Assembly: GCA_945862935.1 (NCBI GenBank)
Contig: CAMBBO010000003.1
Coordinates: forward strand, 1 to 42,640
From: Pseudorhodoplanes sinuspersici
GTDB taxonomy: Bacteria; Pseudomonadota; Alphaproteobacteria; Rhizobiales; Xanthobacteraceae
Direction of reading: 5' to 3'
DNA length: 42,640 nt
Shown here in pieces: positions 8,232-17,729 of the stretch. The notes under the pieces are model-generated. The model saw only the letters and a program-made list of their open reading frames with translations, had not been told where the DNA came from and made no database searches. A program made the position numbers and the translations under genes. Numbering within the stretch: position 1 is the stretch's first letter; each line of letters starts with the position of its first letter.

Positions 8232-9512
8232 ATGAACATCCTCCTCCTCGGCTCCGGCGGACGCGAACACGCGCTGGCCTGGGCCATTGCAGCGAGCCCG
8301 CTCACCGACAAGCTTTGGTGTGCGCCCGGCAATGCCGGGATCGCGCAGGAAGCAGAAATTGTCCCGCTCGATCTGGGCGACCATGCGGCGGTGATCGCAT
8401 TTTGCCGCGCCAACAAAGTCGATTTTGTCGTGGTGGGGCCGGAAGGTCCGCTGGTCGAAGGGATCGTGGACGATCTCGAAGCTGCGGGCTTCAAGGCATT
8501 CGGGCCGAGCAAACTTGCGGCACGGCTCGAAGGCTCCAAGGGTTTCACCAAGGACCTCTGCCGCGCCAACAATATCCCGACCGCAGCCTACGAACGTTTC
8601 ACTGATGCGAATGCTGCGAAGGATTACGTCCGCAAGATGGGCGCGCCGATCGTGGTGAAAGCCGACGGCCTCGCAGCAGGCAAGGGCGTCGTGGTCGCCG
8701 AAAACGAAAAGGACGCGCTCGATGCCATCGACATGATGGCGGCGGGCGGATTGGGCGAAGCAGGTTCGTCGCTCGTGATCGAGGAATTCATGCGCGGTGA
8801 GGAAGCCTCCTTCTTCGCGCTCTGCGACGGCACCAACGCCATCGCGCTTGCATCCGCGCAGGATCACAAACGCGCTTTCGACAACGATCAGGGACCGAAT
8901 ACCGGCGGCATGGGCGCTTACTCGCCGGCGCCGGTGATGACGAAGGAAATCACACAGCGCACGATGGACGAAATCATCACGCCGACCATGCGCGCAATGA
9001 GCGCGATGGGCTGCCCGTTCAAGGGCATTCTGTTTGCCGGCCTGATGATTACCAAGGATGGTCCGAAGCTGATCGAATACAACACGCGCTTCGGCGACCC
9101 GGAATGTCAGGTCATGATGATGCGGCTGAAGTCCGACATCCTGCTGGCGCTGATTGCCTCGCGCGACGGCATGCTCAAAACATTCGATCTTCGCTGGCAT
9201 AGCGACCCGGCGCTGACCGTCGTGATGGCGGCAAAAGGTTATCCGGGCCATTACGCCAAGGGCACGCTGATCGAGAATCTCGACAAAGCGGGCGCAATCG
9301 ACGGCGTGCAGATTTTTCATGCCGGCACGAAAGCCGAAGGCGGAAAGATCCTCGCCAATGGCGGGCGCGTGCTGAATGTGTGCGCGCGCGGCAAGACGGT
9401 GGGCGAAGCGCAGACACTGGCCTACAAGGCGGTCGACACGATCCATTGGCCGGAAGGCTTCTGCCGCCGCGACATCGGCCAGCTTGCGGTGGACCGGGAA
9501 AAAAACGGATAA
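8232..9512 (+). CDS. purD: Phosphoribosylamine-glycine ligase (GAR synthetase)
   Basis: PurD joins glycine to 5-phosphoribosylamine using ATP, the second step of de novo purine synthesis, in the cytosol. The 426-residue length is standard. Visible are the N-terminal [22 protein letters not shown], the ATP-grasp segment with [13 protein letters not shown], the [16 protein letters not shown] loop and the metal/substrate motif [13 protein letters not shown] purine-rich GAGAGA precedes the ATG. Nothing looks unusual. The next gene starts 9 bp downstream and is probably cotranscribed. Confidence 0.98.
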   Translation: MNILLLGSGGREHALAWAIAASPLTDKLWCAPGNAGIAQEAEIVPLDLGDHAAVIAFCRANKVDFVVVGPEGPLVEGIVDDLEAAGFKAFGPSKLAARLEGSKGFTKDLCRANNIPTAAYERFTDANAAKDYVRKMGAPIVVKADGLAAGKGVVVAENEKDALDAIDMMAAGGLGEAGSSLVIEEFMRGEEASFFALCDGTNAIALASAQDHKRAFDNDQGPNTGGMGAYSPAPVMTKEITQRTMDEIITPTMRAMSAMGCPFKGILFAGLMITKDGPKLIEYNTRFGDPECQVMMMRLKSDILLALIASRDGMLKTFDLRWHSDPALTVVMAAKGYPGHYAKGTLIENLDKAGAIDGVQIFHAGTKAEGGKILANGGRVLNVCARGKTVGEAQTLAYKAVDTIHWPEGFCRRDIGQLAVDREKNG

Positions 9513-9521
9513 GCTATCCGC

Positions 9522-10421
9522 ATGCCCGATCTCGCCGATCTCTATCCCGGCTTCGAGTCACACTGGATTGACACATCCATCGGCCGCATCTTTGCGCGCT
9601 CCGGCGGCGAAGGGCCACCGCTTCTGCTACTGCACGGCTATCCGCAATCCAACGTCATGTGGCATCGCGTAGCGCCCGAACTTGCAAAAAAATACACACT
9701 CGTCATTCCCGATTTGCCCGGCTACGGATGGTCGGTCGCGCCGGAATCCGGCAAGGGCCATTCTCCTTACGACAAGCGCTCGATGGCCAAGGTCATGGTC
9801 GAGGTGATGGAAAAGCTTGGGCATGTCCGCTTTAATCTCGCGGGGCATGACCGTGGCGGCCGGGTCGCGTATCGCATGGCGTTCGATCATCCGGGCAGGC
9901 TGATCAAGCTTGCCGTCCTCGACATCATCCCGACCTTCGAGATGTGGCATCGCATGGATCACACCATGGCCGTGAAGGTGTGGCACTGGCTTTCGATGGC
10001 ACAGAAATATCCGATGCCGGAAATGATGATCGTCAAAAATCCGGTCGAGTATCTCGACTGGAAAATGGCGAGTTGGTCCAAGGCGAAGACGCTCGCTGCG
10101 TTCGATCCACGCGCGATGGACCATTACCGCGCATTCTTCTCCGATCCGTCGCGCATCCACGCGACCTGCGAGGATTACCGCGCGGGCGAATCCACCGACC
10201 TTGCCTATGACGAAGTAGATCACGGCCAGCGCAACAAGATCGCCGTGCCGATGCTTGTCCTGTGGGGGACTTCCGGCATTCCCGATGCCGCGGGACCGCT
10301 CGACATCTGGCGCGATTGGACCAAGCAGGTGAGTGGCAAGCCGATCGATTCCGGGCATTTCCTCCCGGAAGAAAATCCCGATGCAACGTCGGCGGCCCTT
10401 CTGGAGTTTTTCCGTCCATGA
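9522..10421 (+). CDS. Haloacetate (fluoroacetate) dehalogenase-like alpha/beta hydrolase
   Basis: A 299-residue alpha/beta hydrolase with an Asp nucleophile, as in dehalogenases and epoxide hydrolases. Asp110 lies in GHDRGGR, with Arg111 and Arg114 positioned to bind a carboxylate. Asp134 (AVLD) and His279 complete a plausible triad. His155, Trp156, Trp185 and Tyr219 fall where the fluoroacetate dehalogenase of Rhodopseudomonas palustris, from memory, has its halide-pocket residues. The likely reaction is hydrolysis of a 2-haloacetate to glycolate, although some relatives act on other substrates. It follows purD by 9 bp and its stop overlaps the next start by ATGA. Confidence 0.88.
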   Translation: MPDLADLYPGFESHWIDTSIGRIFARSGGEGPPLLLLHGYPQSNVMWHRVAPELAKKYTLVIPDLPGYGWSVAPESGKGHSPYDKRSMAKVMVEVMEKLGHVRFNLAGHDRGGRVAYRMAFDHPGRLIKLAVLDIIPTFEMWHRMDHTMAVKVWHWLSMAQKYPMPEMMIVKNPVEYLDWKMASWSKAKTLAAFDPRAMDHYRAFFSDPSRIHATCEDYRAGESTDLAYDEVDHGQRNKIAVPMLVLWGTSGIPDAAGPLDIWRDWTKQVSGKPIDSGHFLPEENPDATSAALLEFFRP

Positions 10422-10876
10422 GCAACGAACTGGTACTCCGCAAAGCCTGGCGCGAGGACGTGCCGGCCATCGTTGCCATGCTTGCCGATGACGCGCTTGG
10501 CGCGACACGTGAGAGCCTCGACGACATGACGCCTTATTATAAAGCGTACGAAAAGATCGCGAACGATCAGAACAATCTGATCCTCGTTGCGGATTGCGGT
10601 GGCGATATTGTCGGAACGATACAACTCAATCTGCTGCACGGACTGTCACGCAAAGGCGCCACGCGCGGTCAAATCGAAGCGGTGCGGGTAGCGTCCGGGC
10701 ATCGCGGCAAAGGCCATGGCGAAAAGATCATCCGTGCCGCAATCGAGATGGCGCGCGCGAAAGGCTGCGTGCTGGTGCAGCTCACCACCGACAAGACGCG
10801 CAAGGACGCGCATCGCTTCTATGAGCGGCTCGGCTTCGTCGCGACTCATGAGGGGATGAAGCTCAATCTAACGTAA
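10418..10876 (+). CDS. GNAT-family N-acetyltransferase
   Basis: A 152-residue GCN5-related acetyltransferase. The start is the ATG overlapping the dehalogenase stop by 4 bp; the longer track ORF would run deep into that gene. The fold is visible as an N-terminal [16 protein letters not shown], a central strand [10 protein letters not shown], the acetyl-CoA-binding region [19 protein letters not shown] (motif A, R/Q-x-x-G-x-G/A type) and the C-terminal [11 protein letters not shown] signature. The acceptor is unknown. Translational coupling links it to the hydrolase upstream but does not reveal a shared pathway. Confidence 0.92.
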   Translation: MSNELVLRKAWREDVPAIVAMLADDALGATRESLDDMTPYYKAYEKIANDQNNLILVADCGGDIVGTIQLNLLHGLSRKGATRGQIEAVRVASGHRGKGHGEKIIRAAIEMARAKGCVLVQLTTDKTRKDAHRFYERLGFVATHEGMKLNLT

Positions 10877-10889
10877 TCTGGATTGCAGC

Positions 10890-11960
10890 ATGATCGACCG
10901 GCAGGCCGCCTATTCCGGCACCAAAGATGTTCCAACCGCGCTGACATTCGACGTCGCGCGGCTCGGGCAATATCTGGTGGCCAGCGTACAGGGTTTTGCA
11001 GGTCCGCTGACGGCAAAACAATTTCGCGGCGGGCAATCCAATCCGACTTATCTTCTGGAAACACCTTCGCGGCATTACGTGCTGCGCCGCAAGCCGCCGG
11101 GAAAGTTGCTGCCTTCCGCCCATGCGGTGGACCGTGAATTCCGGGTGATCTCGGCGTTGCACGCGCAAAGGTTTCCGGTCGCGCGGCCGCTGATCTATTG
11201 CGCGGACGAAAGCATTGCGGGCACGGCTTTTTATGTGATGGATTTCGTGGACGGCCGCGTGTTCTGGGAGCCGTCAATGCCCGGCTCAAATGCAAAGGAA
11301 CGCGCGACAATATTCGACGCGATGAACGCAACGCTGGCGCGGCTGCATTCCTTCGATCCGTCGGCTATCGGCTTGGCCGACTTCGGCAAGGGTGAGAATT
11401 ACGTCGCGCGGCAGGTGGAACGCTGGTCGAAACAATATCGCGCATCCGAAACCGAACGCATTCCCGAAATGGACAAACTGATCGACTGGCTGCCTGAGCA
11501 CCTGCCGCCCGCGCAACCTACGCGGCTCGTCCACGGTGATTTCCGGCTCGACAATTTGATTGTCGCAAAAGATGCGCCGTGCATCGAAGCCGTGCTCGAC
11601 TGGGAACTATCGACGCTCGGCGATCCGCTCGCCGATTTCACCTATCACCTGATGCAATGGCACATGCCGCATTCGGATTCAGGCGCTGGCACGGCATCGC
11701 TGATGGGTCACAATCTTGCGGCACTCGGCATCCCGGCGATGACGGATTATGTGGACGCATACGTCGCGCGCACCGGACTCGATCCCCGTCCGCACCTGCC
11801 GGTGTATCTTGCCTATAATTTCTTCCGGCTCGCCGCGATCCTGCAAGGCATTGTCGGGCGTGTGCGCGACGGCACGGCAACAAGCGAACACGCGACATCG
11901 CGCGCGGAAATGGTTCGCCCGCTCGCGGTGAGGGCGTGGGAATTTGCGCAGATCGCCTAG
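10890..11960 (+). CDS. APH-type phosphotransferase (ACAD10-like kinase)
   Basis: A 356-residue small-molecule kinase of the aminoglycoside phosphotransferase fold. The N-lobe carries FRGGQSNPTYLL and YVLRRKPPGKLL, where a Lys should bind ATP. The catalytic loop is LVHGDFRLDN and the metal motif is VLDWELSTLGDPLAD. These are hallmarks of the subgroup related to the kinase part of human ACAD10/11, which phosphorylates hydroxy-acyl substrates before beta-oxidation, rather than of antibiotic-resistance enzymes. No acyl-CoA dehydrogenase gene lies beside it here. Its stop overlaps the convergent tadA stop by 4 bp. Confidence 0.9.
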   Translation: MIDRQAAYSGTKDVPTALTFDVARLGQYLVASVQGFAGPLTAKQFRGGQSNPTYLLETPSRHYVLRRKPPGKLLPSAHAVDREFRVISALHAQRFPVARPLIYCADESIAGTAFYVMDFVDGRVFWEPSMPGSNAKERATIFDAMNATLARLHSFDPSAIGLADFGKGENYVARQVERWSKQYRASETERIPEMDKLIDWLPEHLPPAQPTRLVHGDFRLDNLIVAKDAPCIEAVLDWELSTLGDPLADFTYHLMQWHMPHSDSGAGTASLMGHNLAALGIPAMTDYVDAYVARTGLDPRPHLPVYLAYNFFRLAAILQGIVGRVRDGTATSEHATSRAEMVRPLAVRAWEFAQIA

Positions 11961-12397
11961 CGGCGGGCTTGAAAGAAATCCTTCAGCAAAGCTGCAGCCT
12001 CGCTCTCGCTCATGCCGCCATAGACTTCCGGTTTGTGATGGCAGGTTTGCGCCGCGAAAAACTGAACGCCATTATCCACCGCGCCACCCTTCGGATCGGA
12101 CGCACCGTAGTAAAGACGCCGGATGCGCGCGAACGAAATCGCCGCCGCGCACATCGCGCAAGGTTCGAGCGTGACGTAAAGATCGCAATCGGTGAGCCGC
12201 TCGGAGCCGAGAGCCGCCGCGGCCTGCCGGATCGCCAATATCTCGGCATGAGCGGTCGGATCATGGTCACGCAAGGTGCGGTTTCCGGCGCGGGCGACGA
12301 TTTCGGTCCCGCGCACAATGACGCAACCGACCGGCACCTCGGCTGCGCCCGCCGCAGCGCGGGCCTCGTCGAGTGCCATTTCCATGAAGGTGGTCAT
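11957..12397 (-). CDS. tadA: tRNA-specific adenosine deaminase
   Basis: TadA converts adenosine 34 to inosine in the anticodon of tRNA-Arg(ACG), allowing one tRNA to read several codons. The 146-residue protein has the zinc and catalytic motif HAE (50-52) and PCAMC (79-83), plus EVPVGCVIV near the N-terminus and the conserved DPKGGAV loop. No signal peptide is present; it is cytosolic. A more general nucleoside deaminase is possible, but these motifs favour TadA. It is divergent from the pseudouridine synthase gene with a 79-bp gap. Confidence 0.95.
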   Translation of the reverse strand: MTTFMEMALDEARAAAGAAEVPVGCVIVRGTEIVARAGNRTLRDHDPTAHAEILAIRQAAAALGSERLTDCDLYVTLEPCAMCAAAISFARIRRLYYGASDPKGGAVDNGVQFFAAQTCHHKPEVYGGMSESEAAALLKDFFQARR

Positions 12398-12476
12398 CGG
12401 TGATCCGCCTGTTTATACACCGTGCGAATAGAAGACGTGGACACCCGGCACAAGGCTGGGCGCGGCATTGGCTGGC

Positions 12477-13532
12477 ATGAGCGAAAAATCCGACGACAAA
12501 TCCGGTGAGCGCATCGCCAAGGTGATGGCGCGGGCGGGCCTGTGCTCACGCCGCGAGGCCGAGGCGTGGATTGCCGCCGGGCGCGTGCTGGTGAACGGCC
12601 AGAAGATTTCCTCGCCTGCGCTGAATGTCTCGCCCAGCGACCGCATCGTGGTGGACGGCAAGCCGATGCCACAGGCGGAGCGCACGCGGCTCTATCTCTA
12701 CCACAAGCCACGCGGGCTCGTGACGACGAGCGCCGACCCGGAAGGCCGTCCCACCATTTACGACGCGCTGCCGAAAGGCCTGCCGCGCCTCGTCACCGTT
12801 GGGCGCCTCGATCTCACGACCGAGGGGCTATTGCTGCTGACAAATGACGGCGGGCTTGCCCGCGTGCTGGAACATCCCGACACCGGCTGGCTGCGGCGCT
12901 ATCGCGTGCGCGCGCACGGCAAGGTCACGCAGGCGCAACTCGACGCGTTGCGCCCCGGCGTCACCGTTGACGGGATCCGCTACGGCCCGATCGAGGCGAC
13001 GATGGACCGCGAACAGGGCGCAAATAGCTGGATCACGTTCGCCATCCGCGAGGGCAAGAACCGCGAAGTGCGCAACGTGCTCGAACATCTCGGACTGCAG
13101 GTGAACCGGCTGATCCGCATTTCTTTCGGCCCGTTCCAGCTTGGCGATCTCGACGACGGCGCAGTGGAGGAAATCAGCACCAAGCATCTGCGCGAGCAGC
13201 TTGGCGAGAAGATCGCCGCCAAAGCGGGCGCGGATTTCGAAGGGCCAATGATGCCGGTCCACCCACATAAGAAAGATCCGCCAAAAGTAAAAACCGAAGA
13301 CACTTCGCGCGGTGGCAGGCCAGCAAGGGGCGCCGCGACGACGCGGCAGTCCCCACAGGCGAAAGATTCGGCCGTGTCACGCTCCACGCGCGAGACACGC
13401 TCAACACGCGAACTCCAAGGTAAAAAGCCGTTTCAAAAAGGGCGAACGCCAGAACGCGGCACGAGTGACCAGCCTGCCAAGCCTTATCGCGGGCGGCGAG
13501 GATCGCCCGACCGGGGCAAACGGAAGCGCTGA
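12477..13532 (+). CDS. rluB: 23S rRNA pseudouridine synthase, RluB-type, with basic tail
   Basis: A pseudouridine synthase of the RsuA/RluB/E/F group. An S4 RNA-binding domain (about 11-60, with SRREAEAWIAAGRVLVNG) precedes the catalytic domain, whose Asp112 sits in GRLDLTTEGLLLLTNDG (109-125). RluB modifies a uridine of 23S rRNA helix 89 in E. coli; the exact target here is inferred. After the enzyme core (about residue 255) a tail of some 95 residues rich in Lys, Arg, Pro and Ser is probably disordered and RNA-binding, as is common in alphaproteobacteria. The track begins at a TTG 9 bp earlier; I prefer this ATG. The stop overlaps the rsmD start by 1 base (TGATG). Confidence 0.92.
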   Translation: MSEKSDDKSGERIAKVMARAGLCSRREAEAWIAAGRVLVNGQKISSPALNVSPSDRIVVDGKPMPQAERTRLYLYHKPRGLVTTSADPEGRPTIYDALPKGLPRLVTVGRLDLTTEGLLLLTNDGGLARVLEHPDTGWLRRYRVRAHGKVTQAQLDALRPGVTVDGIRYGPIEATMDREQGANSWITFAIREGKNREVRNVLEHLGLQVNRLIRISFGPFQLGDLDDGAVEEISTKHLREQLGEKIAAKAGADFEGPMMPVHPHKKDPPKVKTEDTSRGGRPARGAATTRQSPQAKDSAVSRSTRETRSTRELQGKKPFQKGRTPERGTSDQPAKPYRGRRGSPDRGKRKR

Positions 13533-14086
13533 TGCGGATTGTCGGCGGGCAATATCGCGGCCGCGCGCTGGCCGGCCCGAAGTCGCAGGCCATCCGCCCG
13601 ACCGCGGATCGTTTGCGCGAATCCGTCTTTAACATCCTGATGCACGGCTATGGCGACCCGGTCGGCGGCGCGCGCGTGCTCGATCTGTTTTCCGGAACTG
13701 GCGCGCTCGGCCTTGAAGCCCTGTCGCGCGGCGCGGCTTTCGTGCTGTTTGTCGATGACGGCGCGGAAGCGCGCGCATTGTTGCGCGAGAACACCACGGC
13801 GCTCGGCGCAGGCGGCGCGACCCGCATTTTCCGGCGCGATGCCACGAAGCTTGGACCCGCCCATCCGGTCGAGCCGTTCTCGCTTGTGTTTCTCGATCCG
13901 CCCTACGGCAAGGGCTTCGCCGAACAATCCCTCGCTTCGGCACGCGAAGGCGGATGGTTCACGGCTGATGCTTTGATTGTCGTCGAGGAGGCGGTCCTCT
14001 CAGCGTTCAAGGCGCCTGACGATTTCGAGGAGATCGAGCGGCGCGCTTATGACGACACGGAGTTCGTTTTCCTGCGCGCGCACTAG
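13532..14086 (+). CDS. rsmD: 16S rRNA (guanine(966)-N(2))-methyltransferase
   Basis: RsmD methylates N2 of G966 in 16S rRNA within the assembled 30S particle. The 184-residue protein starts with the family [11 protein letters not shown], then [15 protein letters not shown] (22-36), the SAM-binding motif [14 protein letters not shown] (51-64) and the catalytic DPPY (122-125). It is translationally coupled to the upstream pseudouridine synthase, a conserved pairing of two rRNA-modifying enzymes. Its stop overlaps the convergent mutL stop by 4 bp. Confidence 0.96.
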   Translation: MRIVGGQYRGRALAGPKSQAIRPTADRLRESVFNILMHGYGDPVGGARVLDLFSGTGALGLEALSRGAAFVLFVDDGAEARALLRENTTALGAGGATRIFRRDATKLGPAHPVEPFSLVFLDPPYGKGFAEQSLASAREGGWFTADALIVVEEAVLSAFKAPDDFEEIERRAYDDTEFVFLRAH

Positions 14087-15867
14087 CGCCGCCCGAACAA
14101 TCTCTCGATGTCGCTGAGTTTCAGTTCCACGTAAGTCGGGCGGCCGTGATTGCACTGGCCGGAATTTGGCGTGGATTCCATATCCCGCAGCAGCGCATTC
14201 ATTTCGTCAGGTTTTAGTCTCCGCCCGGCTCGCACCGAGCCGTAGCAAGCCATCGTCGCCGAGACATGCAGCAGGCGGCGTTCGAGCGGCAGGCCATCGT
14301 CCCATTCCGCCATATGCTCGGCGAGATCGCGCACGAGCGCGGCGGCGTCGATTTCGCCCAGCAACGACGGCGTTTCGCGCACCGCAACAGCGCCGGGTCC
14401 GAACGATTCAAGCACCAGCCCGAAACGCGCAAGATCGTCTACGCGCGCGGCAAGCCGTTCGACATCGGATTCGTCGAGTTCGACAATTTCCGGGATCAAC
14501 AATATCTGACGCGCCACGCCTTGCGCGTCGATCGCTGCTTTCAATCGCTCATACACAAGCCGCTCGTGCGCCGCGTGCTGATCGACAATCACGAGGCCAT
14601 CGCGGGTTTGCGAGACAATATAGGTTTCGTGAACCTGCGCGCGGGCGGCACCCAAGGGCCGGTCGAGCAATTCAGGCGCGGCCTCGGCGACAGCGGCACG
14701 CGCATCGGCGGAGGGGGCGACGGCGAATGCTTCCTGCACGACCTCGGCGAAACCGAGCGCCGTGTTGCCGCGCATGGCCGGCATCGCGGAAGGCCATTCA
14801 CGGCGCTGAGCGAATGCGGGACGGAACGCCGCAATCGTCGCATCGCCGCCGGTCGTCGAAACACGCCCGGCTTCGCGCGCGAGCGCTTCTCGCAGCGAAC
14901 CGACGATCAGGCTGCGGATCAGGCCCGGTTCGCGGAAGCGCACTTCGGTTTTCGCCGGATGCACGTTCACGTCGACCTCGCGCGGATCAACCGTGACAAA
15001 CAGCGCGACAACCGGATGGCGGTCGCGCGGCAGATAATCGGCGTAAGCGCCACGCACTGCGCCGACCAGCAGCTTGTCGCGCACCGGGCGGTCGTTCACG
15101 AACAGATATTGCCCGAGCGCATTGGCGCGGGTGTAGGTCGGCAAACCTGCAAAACCTTCGATCAGCAATCCCTCACGGCCCGCGCGCACCTCCACGGCAT
15201 TGGCGCTGAAATCCGCGCCGAGCACGTCACCCAATCGGGCAAGCCGTCCCGGCGCGCCGGGCAAGGCGGCAGCCCATGTCACCGGCGAACGCTCCTCGCC
15301 CGCAAGCGTGAACGCGACATCGGGCCTGCTCATGGCGAGACGGCGCACAACCTCGCGCACGGCCTCGGCCTCGCTGCGTTCGGTCTTGAGAAATTTCAGG
15401 CGCGCAGGCGTTGCGTAAAACAGATCGCGTACTTCGACGCGGGTGCCGCGCGTCAGCGCCGCCGGCATCGTTTCCGATTTCGCGCCGCCCTCGACCGACA
15501 GCGCCCACGCATGGGCCTCGCTCTCGTGGCGCGTAACGATGGATAATTTCGCGACCGAGCCGATGGAGGGCAACGCTTCGCCGCGAAAGCCGAGCGTGCC
15601 AATTGCCATGAGGTCGCTGTCGTCGGAAAGCTTCGAGGTCGCGTGGCGCTCAACGGCGAGTTCGAGATCGGCGCGGGGCATGCCGGAGCCGTCGTCGGTG
15701 ACGCGGATCAGCCTGCGGCCGCCGCCATCGGTCGCAACCTCGATACGGCGCGCACCGGCATCGAGCGCGTTCTCGACCAGTTCCTTCACGGCACTGGCAG
15801 GGCGCTCGACCACTTCGCCCGCGGCGATGCGGTTGACGAGGCCCTCTGAAAGCTGGCGAACGGGCAT
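14083..15867 (-). CDS. mutL: DNA mismatch repair protein MutL (endonuclease-type)
   Basis: MutL couples MutS mismatch recognition to strand incision and excision. The 594-residue protein has the GHKL ATPase motifs [12 protein letters not shown] (12-23), [11 protein letters not shown] (29-39), DDGSGM (58-63) and [10 protein letters not shown], then a transducer domain, a low-complexity linker and a C-terminal dimerisation domain. The C-terminal part carries [12 protein letters not shown] from Asp429, matching the DQHA(X)2E(X)4E nuclease motif of MutL homologues that nick DNA themselves. This suits a lineage without MutH. It is the last gene of the long minus-strand run. Confidence 0.97.
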   Translation of the reverse strand: MPVRQLSEGLVNRIAAGEVVERPASAVKELVENALDAGARRIEVATDGGGRRLIRVTDDGSGMPRADLELAVERHATSKLSDDSDLMAIGTLGFRGEALPSIGSVAKLSIVTRHESEAHAWALSVEGGAKSETMPAALTRGTRVEVRDLFYATPARLKFLKTERSEAEAVREVVRRLAMSRPDVAFTLAGEERSPVTWAAALPGAPGRLARLGDVLGADFSANAVEVRAGREGLLIEGFAGLPTYTRANALGQYLFVNDRPVRDKLLVGAVRGAYADYLPRDRHPVVALFVTVDPREVDVNVHPAKTEVRFREPGLIRSLIVGSLREALAREAGRVSTTGGDATIAAFRPAFAQRREWPSAMPAMRGNTALGFAEVVQEAFAVAPSADARAAVAEAAPELLDRPLGAARAQVHETYIVSQTRDGLVIVDQHAAHERLVYERLKAAIDAQGVARQILLIPEIVELDESDVERLAARVDDLARFGLVLESFGPGAVAVRETPSLLGEIDAAALVRDLAEHMAEWDDGLPLERRLLHVSATMACYGSVRAGRRLKPDEMNALLRDMESTPNSGQCNHGRPTYVELKLSDIERLFGRR

Positions 15868-15950
15868 GCACGATCCTTGATTCGGACCTGACTCTAGCGG
15901 CGCGCAATGGCAGCCGCGAGGCGCGGACAGCGTGTATGCCCGCTATTCAG

Positions 15951-16373
15951 CTAGTCGAACGAAGGCTTGCCCTGCCGCAATTTCTTGATACCGCCGCGCT
16001 GCTTCTTGCCTTCGAGGCGCTTTTGTTTGGAGGCCTTGGTCGGCTTGGTGGCGCGGCGCGGCTTCGGCTTCACCGAGGCTTCGCGGATCAGATCGACCAG
16101 CCGGTCGAGCGCCTCCTCGCGGTTCTGCTTCTGGCTGCGTGCGCTCTGCGCGACAAGAACGATCACACCGTCCAGCGTCAGCCGCGAGCCTGCAAGCTTC
16201 ATCAGGCGCAGCGCGACATCGTTCGGCAGCGAACGCGAGCGGCGAACGTCGAATCGAAGCTGAACGGCGGTTTCAGTCTTGTTGACGTGCTGGCCGCCCG
16301 GACCCGAGGCGCGCACAAAGCTTTCCTCGATCTCACGCTCGTCGATGCTGATTGAGTCTGTGACGCGGATCAT
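15951..16373 (-). CDS. arfB: Alternative ribosome-rescue peptidyl-tRNA hydrolase ArfB
   Basis: ArfB (YaeJ) enters stalled ribosomes lacking a stop codon and hydrolyses the peptidyl-tRNA. The 140-residue protein has a release-factor-like domain with GPGGQHVNKTETAV, the catalytic GGQ at 26-28, then a C-terminal tail dense in Lys and Arg (about 105-140) that in this family inserts into the empty mRNA channel. It is far too short to be a full release factor. It lies 24 bp downstream of the M16-like gene and 83 bp before mutL. Confidence 0.95.
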   Translation of the reverse strand: MIRVTDSISIDEREIEESFVRASGPGGQHVNKTETAVQLRFDVRRSRSLPNDVALRLMKLAGSRLTLDGVIVLVAQSARSQKQNREEALDRLVDLIREASVKPKPRRATKPTKASKQKRLEGKKQRGGIKKLRQGKPSFD

Positions 16374-16397
16374 GCGCGCATTGTAACGAAGCGCGCG

Positions 16398-17729
16398 TCA
16401 GCCGCCTTCTTTTTTCGCAGCACGGCCGACCACCGTGAACAACATTCCGCCGTCGAGCAGGCGTTTGGCAACGCGTTTGACGTCGGCCAGCGTCACCGCC
16501 TCAATCAGCCCGTTGCGGCGGTCGATATAATCCATGCCGAGACTATCGAGCTGGATCTGCACCAGCTGCGACGCGATCTTGGTCGAGGTGTCGAAATTCA
16601 GAGCGTATGAACCCTTGAGATAGGACTTGGATTTTTCCAGTTCGTCCGCCGTCGGACCTTCTTCGGCCAGCCGCTTGATCTCGGCATGGATCAGGGTCTG
16701 CGTTTCGTTCACCCGGTCCGAGCGCGTCGCGGTACCGCCCTGGATCAGCGCCGTGTAATTGAGTGGCAGAAGATAAGTGTAGATCGAATAGGCAAGGCCG
16801 CGCTTCTCGCGCACTTCCTTGTAGAGGCGCGAGGAGAACGAACCGCCGCCGAGAATGTGATTGACGATGAAGGCAGCGATGAAGTCCGGGTCCTTGCGCG
16901 CGATGCCCGGACCACCAAAGGTCACAACCGCTTGCGGCACGTCGAGATCGACGAACACGCTCTTTCCAGCGTCCGCCATTACGGCGGGCTCGCTCGGACG
17001 CAGATCGCCCTTCGCGGGCAGCGAGCCGAAAATCTTGTCGAGCGTCGTCTTGAGAGTTTCCGGATCAATATCGCCAACAACCGCGACGGTGAGGCGCTCG
17101 CGGGTAATCACACGGCGCGTGTAGTCACGTAGGTCATCGGCGGTAATCAGCGGAACCGATTCCAGCGTGCCGTTAAGCGGCTGGCCATAAGGATGATTGG
17201 GAAACGCCGTGCGCCACCACAGCCTGCTCGCGATGTCGTTCGGGCTGGTGGTCTCCCGGTTCAGCGCGGTCATCATCTGCGCGCGAACGCGCTCCAGCGG
17301 TTCGGCATCGAAGCGCGGCGCGGTCAGCGACATCCGCAGCAACTCAAACGCTTCGTCCTTGCGCTCGGTCAGAACGCGCACCGATCCGTAGAATTCATCG
17401 CGCTGCGAGCGAAAGCGCAGCTCGATGGCGTTGCGCTCAAGGCGCTGCTGGAACGCAGACGAATCCAGATCGCCCGCACCCTCATCCAGCATTCCAGCGG
17501 TGAAATAGCCGACGCCCGGCTTCACCGCGGGATCCTGATTGGCGCCACCTTTTACGGCAAATTCGAGCGAGATCAGCGGCACTGAGGAATCGCGGACGAG
17601 CCACGCCTCGATCCCTCCGGGGCTGACGACGCGCTCGATCTTGGTGGCGTGCGCGTGACCTGCAAACGCAACACTCGCCAGCGCGACGATCGCGAAACGG
17701 AGAGAACGGAACGCGGGGGTGAATGTCAC
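16398..17729 (-). CDS. M16-family peptidase-like protein lacking the zinc motif
   Basis: A 443-residue exported member of the pitrilysin (M16) family. It has a signal peptide (about 1-28, ending AHA) and the two-lobed M16 layout. At the position of HxxEH, however, it has YFTAG (75-79), so it cannot bind zinc in the usual way. The second half keeps the conserved FSSRLYKEVREKRGLAYS region used for substrate binding. Such degenerate subunits pair with an active partner. Its start overlaps the stop of the active M16 gene upstream by 4 bp (ATGA), supporting a stoichiometric pair in the periplasm. Confidence 0.93.
   Translation of the reverse strand: MTFTPAFRSLRFAIVALASVAFAGHAHATKIERVVSPGGIEAWLVRDSSVPLISLEFAVKGGANQDPAVKPGVGYFTAGMLDEGAGDLDSSAFQQRLERNAIELRFRSQRDEFYGSVRVLTERKDEAFELLRMSLTAPRFDAEPLERVRAQMMTALNRETTSPNDIASRLWWRTAFPNHPYGQPLNGTLESVPLITADDLRDYTRRVITRERLTVAVVGDIDPETLKTTLDKIFGSLPAKGDLRPSEPAVMADAGKSVFVDLDVPQAVVTFGGPGIARKDPDFIAAFIVNHILGGGSFSSRLYKEVREKRGLAYSIYTYLLPLNYTALIQGGTATRSDRVNETQTLIHAEIKRLAEEGPTADELEKSKSYLKGSYALNFDTSTKIASQLVQIQLDSLGMDYIDRRNGLIEAVTLADVKRVAKRLLDGGMLFTVVGRAAKKEGG

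Noticed and set aside
8109-9446. 445-residue minus-strand ORF opposite purD
   Set aside because: purD has all family motifs in the other strand; this frame shows no recognisable domain.
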